Of a DNA stretch of 38,871 bases, positions 16,564-25,561 are shown piece after piece. The stretch's first letter is position 1, and the number at the start of each line of letters is the position of its first letter. Under the pieces are notes generated by a model, which did no database searches, was not told the DNA's origin, and was given only the letters and a program-made list of their open reading frames with translations. This stretch comes from CALARM01 sp964431735. GTDB lineage: Bacteria > Vulcanimicrobiota > SpSt-956 > JAKJGF01. The translations under genes and the position numbers were made by a program. The stretch spans positions 1-38,871 of the forward strand of contig CAYSLJ010000057.1 of the NCBI GenBank assembly GCA_964431735.1, read 5' to 3'.

Positions 16564-18597
16564 ATGTTTAAAAAAACTGCTTTTTTTCTTTTAATCTTTT
16601 TAACAGTCTTCCTCTTGCCTGTTATGGCAGAAGAAAAGGAGTGCACCATGAGTTTTATTCCTGAATGGTCCAAAACGGTTGTGTGGTATCAGATATTTCC
16701 CGAACGTTTCAGAAACGGCGATTCTTCCAATGATCCGAAAGTGGAAAATATAGAAGGTTCGTGGCCCCATGATCACATATCTTCCTGGCAGGTTCACCCA
16801 TGGACTTCCGACTGGTACGAACTTCAGCCCTATGAAAAACAGAATAAAGGATTCTATATAATTACAGATAAGACTATTTCACGCCTCTCAGGGAAAATTG
16901 ATACGGGAAAATTGAAATCTATAAAAAATACAAATTTTTCCCCTGTAACATTAAAAGATAAACTTTTAGAGAAAAATTTTAATGAGGCAGAGATTAAGTT
17001 AATATTCAATAATGCAGACCATGAGAAAACCATATGGTATGATATTCAGCGCCGCAGATACGGCGGAGATCTCCAGGGTATTTTAGATAAACTTGATTAT
17101 CTCCAGAGTCTCGGAATAACTGCTATTTATCTTAATCCCATATTCGAATCTCCTTCTCTTCATAAATATGATGCCATAATGTACCATCATGTAGATGCAA
17201 ATTTCGGCCCCGACCCTGTAAGAGACAGAGAACTTATAAAAAAAGAAGTGCCAGATGACCCGAATACATGGGTTATGACCTCTGCAGATAAACTCTTCCT
17301 GAAACTCGTAAAAGAAGTTCATAAGAGAAATATGAAAATTATCGTAGACGGAGTCTTCAATCATATAGGTATAAAGAATCCATTCTTTCAGGATGTTGTT
17401 AAAAACCAGCAGAATTCAACATATAAAAACTGGTTTACCGTTACGTCCTGGGCAGATCCTTCTAAAGATAAGGAATTTGCTTATAAAGGCTGGTTCGGCG
17501 TAAAAGAACTTCCAGAATGGGGAAGAACTGAGAATAATCTTCTCCCGGGACCTAAAAATTATATCTTTAATATTACGAAACGATGGATGGACCCTGACGG
17601 AGACGGAAATCCTTCCGATGGTATAGACGGATGGCGTCTGGATGTGGCCTTCTGTGTGCCCCATGGTTTCTGGAAAGACTGGAGCAAACATGTAAAATCC
17701 ATTAATCCCGAAGCCTATATGACTGCAGAAATTATTGATACAGTAGAAGTAAACAAACCCTATCTGGAAGGTGACGAATTTACTGCTGTAATGAATTATA
17801 ATTTTGCCTTCACCTCATCAGAATATTTCTTTGATGAGAAAAACAGAATTTCTGCTACCGAATTTGATACAAAACTGAGAGATTTGAGAGAAGCCTATAA
17901 CAGTGAAGTAGCCTATGGCATGCAGAATCTTATAGACAGTCATGATACAGCAAGGCTTCAGACTATGATTGTAAACAGAGATGTCGTGTCTTACAGAAAC
18001 TGGCCTCAATACTGTGAGAATGCAAAGGGAAGCAATCCTCTCTATAATACGGGAAAACCTTCTGAAGAAGAATTAAAATCTCAGAACATATTTGCTATTT
18101 TTCAGATGACCTATCTGGGAGCACCTATGGTTTATTACGGAGACGAAGTGGGTATGTGGGGAGCAACTGACCCGTGCTGCAGGAAACCCATGATATGGGA
18201 TGATCTTAAATATGCCGATGAAGTTTATCTTCCCGATGGTTCGAGAAGGTTGAAACCTGACAGGGTGGACGTAAATTATGATCTTTTAGACCACTATAAA
18301 AAATTGATAGCTATAAGAAACTCCCATAAAGCCCTTCAGCTTGGAGATTTTAATACTCTGTTTATAGATGATAAAAATGAGCTTTATGCTTTTTCAAGGA
18401 AATACGGAGATGAATATATAGTAGTAATACTTAATAACAGCAAAAAAGAAAAAAGAGCAAAATTTACTGTGGAAGCGCCCGGTACTTTTACTGATTTACT
18501 GAATGACGGGAGCGGTGCCGTTGTAAAGGAAGACAGAATTCTTTCTGTCTCGGTTAAACCTCAGTGGGGAAGAATCCTGGTAATTGAAAGTAAATAA
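16564..18597 (+). CDS. Secreted GH13 alpha-amylase-family enzyme (neopullulanase-like)
   Basis: This 677-residue protein starts at ATG 16564 after AGGAGG. Residues 1-22 are a signal peptide ending VMA. The mature protein opens VVWYQIFPERFRNGD, then GGDLQGILDKLDYLQSLG, region I VDGVFNHIG (261-269), DGIDGWRLDVA with nucleophile D360, TAEIID with acid/base E389, and NLIDSHDTARL with D461. WMDPDGDGNPSDGIDGW resembles the calcium-like loop seen in neopullulanase/cyclomaltodextrinase relatives. A beta C-terminal domain follows from about residue 590. It probably degrades external or periplasmic starch-like glucan to sugars. With the non-exported amylase and GlgA it forms an alpha-glucan theme. A strong bidirectional terminator follows the gene. 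Confidence 0.88.
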   Translation: MFKKTAFFLLIFLTVFLLPVMAEEKECTMSFIPEWSKTVVWYQIFPERFRNGDSSNDPKVENIEGSWPHDHISSWQVHPWTSDWYELQPYEKQNKGFYIITDKTISRLSGKIDTGKLKSIKNTNFSPVTLKDKLLEKNFNEAEIKLIFNNADHEKTIWYDIQRRRYGGDLQGILDKLDYLQSLGITAIYLNPIFESPSLHKYDAIMYHHVDANFGPDPVRDRELIKKEVPDDPNTWVMTSADKLFLKLVKEVHKRNMKIIVDGVFNHIGIKNPFFQDVVKNQQNSTYKNWFTVTSWADPSKDKEFAYKGWFGVKELPEWGRTENNLLPGPKNYIFNITKRWMDPDGDGNPSDGIDGWRLDVAFCVPHGFWKDWSKHVKSINPEAYMTAEIIDTVEVNKPYLEGDEFTAVMNYNFAFTSSEYFFDEKNRISATEFDTKLRDLREAYNSEVAYGMQNLIDSHDTARLQTMIVNRDVVSYRNWPQYCENAKGSNPLYNTGKPSEEELKSQNIFAIFQMTYLGAPMVYYGDEVGMWGATDPCCRKPMIWDDLKYADEVYLPDGSRRLKPDRVDVNYDLLDHYKKLIAIRNSHKALQLGDFNTLFIDDKNELYAFSRKYGDEYIVVILNNSKKEKRAKFTVEAPGTFTDLLNDGSGAVVKEDRILSVSVKPQWGRILVIESK

Positions 18598-18614
18598 TTT
18601 TTTTCTGTAAACTG

Positions 18615-18647
18615 AAAAAATCCTCCTCTAAGAAGGAGGATTTTTTT
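18615..18647. terminator. Bidirectional terminator
   Basis: AAAAAATCCTCCT (18615-18627) pairs with AGGAGGATTTTTT (18634-18646) around a 6-base loop. A-runs and T-runs on either side let it work in both directions. It separates the convergent amylase (plus strand) and hybrid-kinase (minus strand) genes. Confidence 0.9.
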
Positions 18648-18774
18648 ATGACAGACCTGTCAGCGAATAAACCCTCAATTGTGGATAGGAATATGAGGAT
18701 TATTATCAATTCTATGATAGAAATATTTTTTCTCATGTCTTTCTCCATTCCGGCAATAAATTTTTCTATTTATA

Positions 18775-21700
18775 TTATTCCACTTTTTTGAAAAATTTTG
18801 CTTGTTCGACAAATTTTTTAAATTCTTCTTTCAGTCTGGTGATATAAGAGCTTATTTTATTTATATCCTCTTGTTTCCCGGCTTTCTCAATCTCATAGGC
18901 TGTCTGACTCAGGAGAGGAGCATTTATATTACTGCATATACCTTTAAGTTTATGTGCTGTAAATAATATCTGTTCAATATTATTTTCTTTTAATAGATTT
19001 TTTAATTCTTCTATCTGCTGTGGAACAGACTCTAAAGCATCATCTATAAGTTCTTTACACAGTTCTTCATCACCAATCCGTGAAAGAAATTTATCCCTGT
19101 CAAATATTTCTTTATTTTCTGTTATGGATTTTTCTGATATTACTGCATCTGTTTTTTCTATTACTTCCAGTGCAATATGTTCTTTTATGGCAATAAGTAA
19201 TTGTTCCGGATCTACAGGCTTGGTTACATAACCATTCATACCTGCTTCAAGGCATTTTTCTCTGTCCCCTTTCATGGCATGGGCAGTCATACCTATGATG
19301 GGGATATGATGGTTTTTGACATCAGACTCATGATCTCTTATTATTCTGGTAGCCTTCAATCCGTCCATGACAGGCATTTGAATATCCATTAATACGAGAT
19401 CATAAGGAATAGTCCTGAGAGCTATTACAGCCTCCTGACCGTTTGCCGTTGCATCTCCTCTGAGGCCGAATTTATGTAAAAAATGAAGAGCCACTTTCTG
19501 ATTGATTTGATTATCTTCTACAACAAGGATTCTTGCTTTATGTTTGCTATCTTTCAGAACTATATTCTGACTAATGACTTCTTTTACACATTCCTCTCCT
19601 TTTTTCTCTCCCAGGATTGATAGGAGACAATCATAAAGGTGCACTCGTTTGACAGGTTTGGAAAGATAAGCGTCAAAACCTATTTTTTTCATGTGTTCTT
19701 TATCTCCGTATTTGCCTACAGAGGTAAGCATAATCAGAATGATATTACCCAGACAGGTAGACTGTTTAATCTGTTTACCAAGGGTTTCTCCGTCCATTTC
19801 AGGCATAGCCATATCCAGCAGAGCAATTTCAAAAGGCTTTTTTTCTGCAGAAGCCTGATATAATTTTCCGAGAGCTTCTACACCTCCGGAAGCTTCTTCC
19901 GATGTTCCTCCCCAGGATTTTATATATTCTTTCAACACAGTCCTGTTTGTTTTATTGTCATCTACTATTAATATACGTTTATCCTTTATATCTTCAGGAA
20001 GTATATATATTGTTTTTTCTTTTTCCTGCTGTTTTTCAAATATAACAGTAAACCAGAATGTGCTTCCATGTCCTTCTTTACTTGTTACTCCGATTTTACC
20101 GCCCATCATTTCCGCAAGCTGTTTTGATATAACCAGACCGAGTCCTGTACCTCCGTAATTTCTTGTTGTTGAAGTGTCTACCTGTGAGAAGGATTTAAAG
20201 AGTTTTTCCATACGATCTTCCGGTATTCCGATCCCTGTATCGGTAATTTCAAAGTAAATTTCAGAATATTTTTCCCTGTCTTCTTTCAGAGTAATCCTGA
20301 GGTTGACTTCTCCTTTTTTAGTAAATTTAATTGAATTATTTATGAGATTAATTAAAATCTGACGGAGTCTTCCCGGATCACCGCGAAAAAGGGAAGACAA
20401 TTCATAACTGATATGGTAACTCAGCTCAAGTTCTTTATCATGAGCTTTTATGGCCAGTATATCCATGAGATCTTCAATGGTTTCTCTCAGATCAAAATCA
20501 ACTATTTCCAGTTCCAGTTTCCCTGCTTCAATCTTTGAAAAATCCAGTATGTCATTGATTACTCCTAAAAGATTATCCGCACATTTACTGATAGTATCCA
20601 CGTATTCTCTTTGTTCTGCCGTAAGATCAGTATCCAGAAGGATGGTAGTCATACCTGTTACGCCATTCATAGGTGTCCTTATTTCATGGCTCATATTGGC
20701 CAGAAATTCGCTTTTTGCTTTGTTGGCAGCTTCAGCCGCTTCTTTCTCCACCTTTAACCTGTTTGCTATTTCCAGTTTCTCCATAAAATTATTAAAGTAA
20801 TCGGATAACTGACCTATTTCATCATCCGAATTTTTTTCCATACGAACTGTCATATCTCCCCCGGCGGCAATTTTAAATTTTTTCATAAGATTCTGAAGAG
20901 GCAAAACTATAGAAGAGCTTATCTTCATGGTTAAAATAAACATCACAAAAAGTGTTAATAAAACTGTTACTATAATAACATTTCGTATGTATACGAGAGG
21001 ATAGTAGAATTCTTCGAAATAACTTGAAGATGCCACGATCCAGTCCAATTCAGGAATATAATCAAATACTACCAGTTTTTCTCTTGGTGTTTCTTCGCCG
21101 GGATTTTTCCAGGGGTAAATAATGTGTCCCTTTTTTTTATTACAGAGTTCCTGAATGAACTTATGTCCCTGTGTATCTTCCTGGTTAAATATATTGGTGC
21201 CCTGTAGTTTGGGATGAATAACTAAATTTCCTGTGCTGTCTACTACATAAGCATAACCTGTTTTCCCAAGACGAATGGATTTAATATTTTCTTCGAAAAC
21301 GTTTACATTTATAAGGTCACTGAACTCTTCTCTATAAGAAGATACGGAAATAATCCAGTCCCATGGTTTGAAATAAGTCATATAAAGTGCTTTAGGTCTT
21401 GCTTTTGTTTCCCCGGGGTTACTCCAGTCATATTCAATATAACCTTCTTTTTTTTCCATCTGTTTTTTCGCAAAATCATAATTTGATATGTTAACATTTA
21501 TAAGAGGCTTTTTAGGATGTATTACAAGGATTCCTTTGCTGTTTAAACAATATATGTAACCTGTTTTCCCGATAGTCTGACCGAGCAGGACTGATGTAGC
21601 CTGTTTTTTTGCTTCTTCTTCCGAAATTAAACCCAGTTTAAATTGATTATAAAAGTATTCTACAGTTACTTTATTGCATTCGGCTACAGAGCGAAGGTGG

Positions 21701-21909
21701 GTTTTTATTGAAACTGTTGCGGCAGTTTTTACCATATTCAGTATCATATCTGTTGTATTTCTTAATTCATTTGTTATATTCTCTTCCAGTGATTTCCTGA
21801 TCATGGAATATATAAAAAAATTCGCCAGAATAAGTGTGGTAAGAAATATAGTGGAATAAGTAAGGATTAATTTGGAAGATAACGGAAGGTTACTAAATTT
21901 TTTTAACAT
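18775..21909 (-). CDS. Hybrid histidine kinase: double Cache, HAMP, HisKA, HATPase, two receivers, HPt
   Basis: ATG 21909 is preferred over the in-frame GTG at 21921, because AAAGGTG lies at good distance before the ATG; the product is about 1044 residues (numbering below is from the GTG). Order: membrane segment 17-38; periplasmic double Cache with two related halves (GKTGYIYCLNSKGILVIHP at 118 and GKTGYAYVVDSTGNLVIHP at 219); membrane segment 313-333; HAMP to about 385; SHEIRTP with phospho-acceptor H412; ATPase (NLINNSIKF, DTGIGIP, GGTGLGL); receiver 1 with D703; receiver 2 with D846; HPt with H990 in TAHKLKG. This is a complete phosphorelay (BarA-like), sensing a small extracellular ligand through Cache. 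The penicillin-binding-protein stop is one base before the ATG, so the two are almost certainly co-translated. Confidence 0.9.
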   Translation of the reverse strand: MLKKFSNLPLSSKLILTYSTIFLTTLILANFFIYSMIRKSLEENITNELRNTTDMILNMVKTAATVSIKTHLRSVAECNKVTVEYFYNQFKLGLISEEEAKKQATSVLLGQTIGKTGYIYCLNSKGILVIHPKKPLINVNISNYDFAKKQMEKKEGYIEYDWSNPGETKARPKALYMTYFKPWDWIISVSSYREEFSDLINVNVFEENIKSIRLGKTGYAYVVDSTGNLVIHPKLQGTNIFNQEDTQGHKFIQELCNKKKGHIIYPWKNPGEETPREKLVVFDYIPELDWIVASSSYFEEFYYPLVYIRNVIIVTVLLTLFVMFILTMKISSSIVLPLQNLMKKFKIAAGGDMTVRMEKNSDDEIGQLSDYFNNFMEKLEIANRLKVEKEAAEAANKAKSEFLANMSHEIRTPMNGVTGMTTILLDTDLTAEQREYVDTISKCADNLLGVINDILDFSKIEAGKLELEIVDFDLRETIEDLMDILAIKAHDKELELSYHISYELSSLFRGDPGRLRQILINLINNSIKFTKKGEVNLRITLKEDREKYSEIYFEITDTGIGIPEDRMEKLFKSFSQVDTSTTRNYGGTGLGLVISKQLAEMMGGKIGVTSKEGHGSTFWFTVIFEKQQEKEKTIYILPEDIKDKRILIVDDNKTNRTVLKEYIKSWGGTSEEASGGVEALGKLYQASAEKKPFEIALLDMAMPEMDGETLGKQIKQSTCLGNIILIMLTSVGKYGDKEHMKKIGFDAYLSKPVKRVHLYDCLLSILGEKKGEECVKEVISQNIVLKDSKHKARILVVEDNQINQKVALHFLHKFGLRGDATANGQEAVIALRTIPYDLVLMDIQMPVMDGLKATRIIRDHESDVKNHHIPIIGMTAHAMKGDREKCLEAGMNGYVTKPVDPEQLLIAIKEHIALEVIEKTDAVISEKSITENKEIFDRDKFLSRIGDEELCKELIDDALESVPQQIEELKNLLKENNIEQILFTAHKLKGICSNINAPLLSQTAYEIEKAGKQEDINKISSYITRLKEEFKKFVEQAKFFKKVE

Positions 21910-21910
21910 C

Positions 21911-23290
21911 TCAAATCTCACCTTTCAGATAAGCTCTCATTACATCACCTGCAACAGGTGCAGCAGCTTCTCCTCCTGTGCCTCCTTCTTCTACAATAAC
22001 AGCCACTGCAATCTTCGGATTGTCTGCCGGTGCAAAACCTGTAAACCATGCATTATTTTCTCCTCCCGGATGTTCAGCAGTGCCTGTTTTGCCTGCCACT
22101 CTCATACCTTCTATAGATGCTCTGTAACCTGTCCCTTCATTTACAACAGCTTCCATCATTGATGATACAAGGCCGGCAGTCTCCGGAGATATACAATCTG
22201 CCATAACGTGACTGGATTTTTTTTCTATTAATCTGTTTTTTGAATCCCTTATTTCTTTTATAATTACAGGATTCATGATTTTTCCCCTGTTTGCAACAGC
22301 AGAAGCAATAAGACATGCTTCAAAGGGGGTAATGGCGAGTTCACCCTGCCCGAAAGATGTCTGTGCAATAAGAGTGTTGCTGAATAGATTTTTTTCAGTG
22401 AGTGTGGAATGCAACACAGGGAGTTTTATATTGTAATCATTGCCCAGAAAATCATCGAAATATTTGAGGAGATTTTTTTTCCCCAGTTTTAATCCTATAG
22501 AGGAAAAAGCTACGTTGCACGAATTGGCAAGAGCCTGACTTAGACTCTGGTGGCCATGGGTATGGCTGCAGTAGAATCTGTGTCCGTCTATGTCTGTATA
22601 GCCGGGGCAGTCAAAGGTATCGCTTTCTTTTACCGCTCCTTCCTGAAGGGCTGCACAGAGTACGAGAACTTTAAAGATTGAGCCGGGAGCATAACGTCCC
22701 TGGACAGTCCTGTCTAAAAGTGGATAATCAGAATCTTTTTGATAAACCTTCCAGTTTTTCTCCAGATTATTATTATCAAAGCCGGGCTTTGAGACCATAA
22801 CAAGTATTTCACCTGTCTGCGGCTTCATTGCCACCACAGCACCTCTGTTATTACCGAGTGAATCATAAGCCACTTTCGTGAGATTACTGTCTATTGTAAG
22901 GTATATGTTATATCCTTTCGGATGTCCTTCATTCCACCTTTCTTTAAAACCTTCTATGGAAAATGGGAAGGCATGGCTTCGTAATATATCGTCACATGAG
23001 TCTTCGAGTCCTGTTTTTCCCAGCATCGGGTCAAGATAGCCCGTAATATGAGATGTAAGTTCTCCGTCGGGATACACTCTTTTTTTCTTCTCACTTTTTG
23101 CCAGTAATGTGCCGTCTCTTGACAGAATCTTTCCTCTTAAATTTAACTTTTCTCTGTTTCTGGGATTCTGTGTCATAGATGTGAGATCTTTCTCTCTCCA
23201 TACAGCCCAGTAAGAATTCATTACAATGAGAGATAGAAAGAATATTATGAAAATTCTGGATAATATTATCAGGTTGTTGTTAACATTCAT
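21911..23290 (-). CDS. pbpA: Class B penicillin-binding protein (PbpA-like transpeptidase)
   Basis: This 459-residue protein has one N-terminal membrane anchor (8-27) and a short dimerisation region (LRGKILSRDGTLLA at 51). The transpeptidase domain has catalytic PGSIFK (S204, K207), SCN (257-259) and GKTGTAE (401-403). It is shorter than typical PBP2 or FtsI and matches the PbpA style found next to RodA and FHA proteins in Actinobacteria. Its role would be to cross-link peptidoglycan made by the RodA glycosyltransferase. Order with the upstream genes is fhaA-fhaB-rodA-pbpA, but 471 bases of repeats separate it from rodA, although such pairs are usually tightly linked. No ribosome site is visible before ATG 23290; a heptad array ends just 9 bases upstream of it. 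Confidence 0.88.
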   Translation of the reverse strand: MNVNNNLIILSRIFIIFFLSLIVMNSYWAVWREKDLTSMTQNPRNREKLNLRGKILSRDGTLLAKSEKKKRVYPDGELTSHITGYLDPMLGKTGLEDSCDDILRSHAFPFSIEGFKERWNEGHPKGYNIYLTIDSNLTKVAYDSLGNNRGAVVAMKPQTGEILVMVSKPGFDNNNLEKNWKVYQKDSDYPLLDRTVQGRYAPGSIFKVLVLCAALQEGAVKESDTFDCPGYTDIDGHRFYCSHTHGHQSLSQALANSCNVAFSSIGLKLGKKNLLKYFDDFLGNDYNIKLPVLHSTLTEKNLFSNTLIAQTSFGQGELAITPFEACLIASAVANRGKIMNPVIIKEIRDSKNRLIEKKSSHVMADCISPETAGLVSSMMEAVVNEGTGYRASIEGMRVAGKTGTAEHPGGENNAWFTGFAPADNPKIAVAVIVEEGGTGGEAAAPVAGDVMRAYLKGEI

Positions 23291-23299
23291 AATTATTTA

Positions 23300-23330
23300 C
23301 GTAACGCGTGACGCGTGACGCGTTACGCGT
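23300..23330. repeat. Heptad array abutting the pbpA start
   Basis: Four-plus units of ACGCGTG/ACGCGTT/AACGCGT form this array. It begins 10 bases upstream of the pbpA start codon on the minus strand, occupying the place of a normal ribosome site. Confidence 0.75.
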
Positions 23331-23357
23331 AGTTCTCCTGTTTACTATTCGTTGAAT

Positions 23358-23434
23358 CTTAGTACCCGCTAACTGTTGTCATTCCCGATGTGATTTCGTC
23401 TCCTCCCGTCACGTGTTACGCGTTACGCGTCACG
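23358..23434. repeat. Family-C 77-base repeat, copy 1
   Basis: It runs from CTTAGTACCCGCTAACTG, through TTGTCATTCCCGATGTGATT, to a heptad tail at 23407-23434 (CGTCACGTGTTACG...). A nearly identical copy in the same orientation is at 23683-23758; only a few bases near the start differ. Confidence 0.8.
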
Positions 23435-23471
23435 ACTATAACCAGAGGAATATTTACCGTTATAAGCACTT

Positions 23472-23684
23472 AGAGCCTATCCGAAAAGTCATCCAATACC
23501 TTCCGGTGTGTGAGTCTCTTCCGAAAAATCTATAATCCTCTTGCAAAAAAAAACTCTTATTGCAGACTGCTACGATATTACATTTGTTTAATTTATAAAT
23601 TACTGTTAATACGGTATATATTTTTCTCCAGAGCCTCACCCACCGGAAGGGTATAGAATAAATATTACTTTTCGGATAGGTTCT
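23472..23684. repeat. MITE-like element between two family-C copies
   Basis: The ends are inverted repeats: AGAGCCTATCCGAAAAGT at 23472 and ACTTTTCGGATAGGTTCT ending 23684, 17 of 18 matching. A second inner pair (CCTTCCGGTGTGTGAG and CTCACCCACCGGAAGG) extends the symmetry. CTTAG occurs at both outer junctions and could be a target duplication. There is no ORF, and the 213-base length is typical of a non-autonomous element. Confidence 0.75.
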
Positions 23685-23758
23685 TAGTACCTCTAACTGT
23701 TGTCATTCCCGATGTGATTTCGTCTCCTCCCGTCACGTGTTACGCGTTACGCGTCACG
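23683..23758. repeat. Family-C repeat, copy 2
   Basis: CTTAGTACCTCTAACTG begins this copy and the rest matches copy 1 at 23358, including the heptad tail at 23731-23758. It ends 4 bases before the stop codon of rodA. Together with the MITE and copy 1 it fills the gap 23291-23761, which has no gene. Confidence 0.8.
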
Positions 23759-23761
23759 TAA

Positions 23762-25033
23762 CTAAGTATAATCATATTTTGAAGTTTCTCTCAGACCGAG
23801 TAATATGCCGAGAGCAATAAAATTTGACAGTAACGAACTTCCTCCGTAACTTATAAAAGGAAGGGTTATGCCTGTCATAGGGATGAGCTTGATTACTCCT
23901 CCTACTATGACCCAGGTCTGTACCGTAAAAACAGCCGTTATACCTGTTATAAGAATTTTACGAAACATATTTTTTGACTTCATGGCCATTGTGATAGAGC
24001 GGCCTATAAGAATCATATAACATATCAATACTGCCGTGCTTCCAAGGAGGCCCAGTTCTTCTCCTATGGCGGAAAATATAAAATCCGTTTCGACTGCAGG
24101 AATCCATGTCGGTTCTCCGAGACCGGGACCTTTACCCCATATACCTCCGGAACCTATTGCCATAAGCCCCTGTGTTATCTGGTACCCTCTGTTTTCCATA
24201 TCAATCCATGGATTCAACCATGAAGATACTCTTATCTGGAAATGAGTAAATTTACAGTAACATCCATAGGCTCCTAAAAGAAACATGATCATTCCGGCAA
24301 GACAGTAATCACCTCTTCCTGTGGCTGTATAGAACATAGTTATAAATATACCGAATAACAGGAGAGCCATGCCGAGATCCCTCTGGAATATGAGTATGAG
24401 AAGGGACAGAGTCCAGATTATTATGAGGGGGATGAAATAACGTATATTTATTCTCCACCATCCCGGCACATTACTTTTTGCTACAAGTAATTTTTGATGG
24501 GCACTTAAATAATTTGCAAGAAACAGTACAAGCATGAATTTTACAATTTCTACAGGTTGAAAATTAATTGCTCCCAGTTTAATCCATAGTTTCGCTCCGT
24601 TTACTTCTGTTCCGAACATGATTGTTATTATGAGAAGAAATATGCCTGTTAAAGCCCAGAGATAGGTATATTTTTCAAGAAAATTATATTTCCTTAACAC
24701 AATAACCGTAATCCACATAGAGACAATACTTACTGTCATCCAGATAAACTGTTTTAATGCAAGTGATGGTTCGATACGATATATGAGAATCAATCCCAGG
24801 CCTGATATAAAGGTAATAAGGGGCAGAATTATTTCATCTGTGTCAGGTCGAACAAAACAGAGGATAATATGAGTAATAATGAACATTAAAGCTATTATTA
24901 AAGGATATCTGATGAAAAATTCCGTTCCGGGAGGAATGGCTTTAAATACAAGATAAAATCCGAAGGCAACTGTTATGATTGCCAGAAATATAAGAAATCT
25001 TTCTGTCTGTCTTATTTTTAGATATTTAAACAT
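23762..25033 (-). CDS. rodA: RodA/FtsW-family peptidoglycan polymerase
   Basis: This 423-residue SEDS-family membrane protein has about ten membrane segments. Conserved features are GTEVNGAKLWIKLG near residue 143, FQPVEIVKFMLVLFLA with the functional Glu near 165, a GKGPGLGEPTWIPAVETDF loop with conserved Pro-Thr and Glu-Thr-Asp-Phe, and ITLPFISYGGSSLLSNF near the C-terminus. SEDS proteins polymerise lipid II into glycan strands with a partner class B PBP; here that is the downstream pbpA gene. It lies next to two FHA genes, as in Actinobacteria, where Ser/Thr kinase signalling controls the complex. No clear ribosome site is visible before ATG 25033, which is 42 bases after the fhaB-like stop. 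Confidence 0.9.
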   Translation of the reverse strand: MFKYLKIRQTERFLIFLAIITVAFGFYLVFKAIPPGTEFFIRYPLIIALMFIITHIILCFVRPDTDEIILPLITFISGLGLILIYRIEPSLALKQFIWMTVSIVSMWITVIVLRKYNFLEKYTYLWALTGIFLLIITIMFGTEVNGAKLWIKLGAINFQPVEIVKFMLVLFLANYLSAHQKLLVAKSNVPGWWRINIRYFIPLIIIWTLSLLILIFQRDLGMALLLFGIFITMFYTATGRGDYCLAGMIMFLLGAYGCYCKFTHFQIRVSSWLNPWIDMENRGYQITQGLMAIGSGGIWGKGPGLGEPTWIPAVETDFIFSAIGEELGLLGSTAVLICYMILIGRSITMAMKSKNMFRKILITGITAVFTVQTWVIVGGVIKLIPMTGITLPFISYGGSSLLSNFIALGILLGLRETSKYDYT

Positions 25034-25075
25034 TTTTATTTGTGAGGCGTAGCTCCTGATAATGCTCCAGCTGAA

Positions 25076-25498
25076 TTATCCCTTCAAATATTCAAAAACT
25101 ACTGAACCGCCTATGTCTATTCTGTCATTATCTTTTAAAACCATCGGCATTTTAAGAGGGTTTTCATTTAATAATGTTCCGTTTGTACTTCCAAGATCTT
25201 CTATCCATATTTCTTTATTTCGGGAATAAATAATTACATGGTTATGTGATATGTATTCATTGTTAATAACGAGATTATTGTTGTTTTTTTTCCCTATCTG
25301 AAAAGGAGTGATAATATGTATTTTTTCTCCTTCAGAAAGACCTTTGTAGTTACTTTTTATGACAGAAAGCCATCCTGAAGATTTATCCTGTCCCGCCAGG
25401 GATATATCCTTCATTATTGTTACCGTTACTCTGTAAAGAAATATATATATCAAAATAAGAAAAACATATCTTAAAAGTTCAAGCAAAAATAGATTCAT
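25076..25498 (-). CDS. Membrane-anchored FHA-domain protein (FhaB-like)
   Basis: ATG 25498 (140 residues) is chosen because AGGA lies about 8 bases upstream; longer readings would begin within a heptad repeat at 25522-25525. Residues 1-24 form a membrane segment (LRYVFLILIYIFLYRV). A cytoplasmic FHA domain follows from about residue 55 (QIGKKNNNNLVINNEYISHNHVII ending in DLGSTNGTLLN). FHA domains bind phosphothreonine peptides using an Arg in GR and in SRxH; here these are GK and SHNH, so binding may be weakened or different. The STNGT loop is intact. It sits between fhaA-like and rodA and probably docks kinase or phosphorylated partners to the wall machinery. Confidence 0.8.
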   Translation of the reverse strand: MNLFLLELLRYVFLILIYIFLYRVTVTIMKDISLAGQDKSSGWLSVIKSNYKGLSEGEKIHIITPFQIGKKNNNNLVINNEYISHNHVIIYSRNKEIWIEDLGSTNGTLLNENPLKMPMVLKDNDRIDIGGSVVFEYLKG

Positions 25499-25516
25499 AT
25501 TCAGTCCTGTTCTGAT

Positions 25517-25561
25517 ACGCATCACTCATTACGCATTACGCATCACGCATTACGCATTACG
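25517..25561. repeat. Heptad array (ACGCATT type) between fhaA- and fhaB-like genes
   Basis: Six units of ACGCATC/ACTCATT/ACGCATT repeat with exact 7-base period. The fhaA-like stop codon (TAA, minus strand at 25557-25559) is formed by the array itself, and the array's complement supplies false start codons for the fhaB-like gene. Confidence 0.8.
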
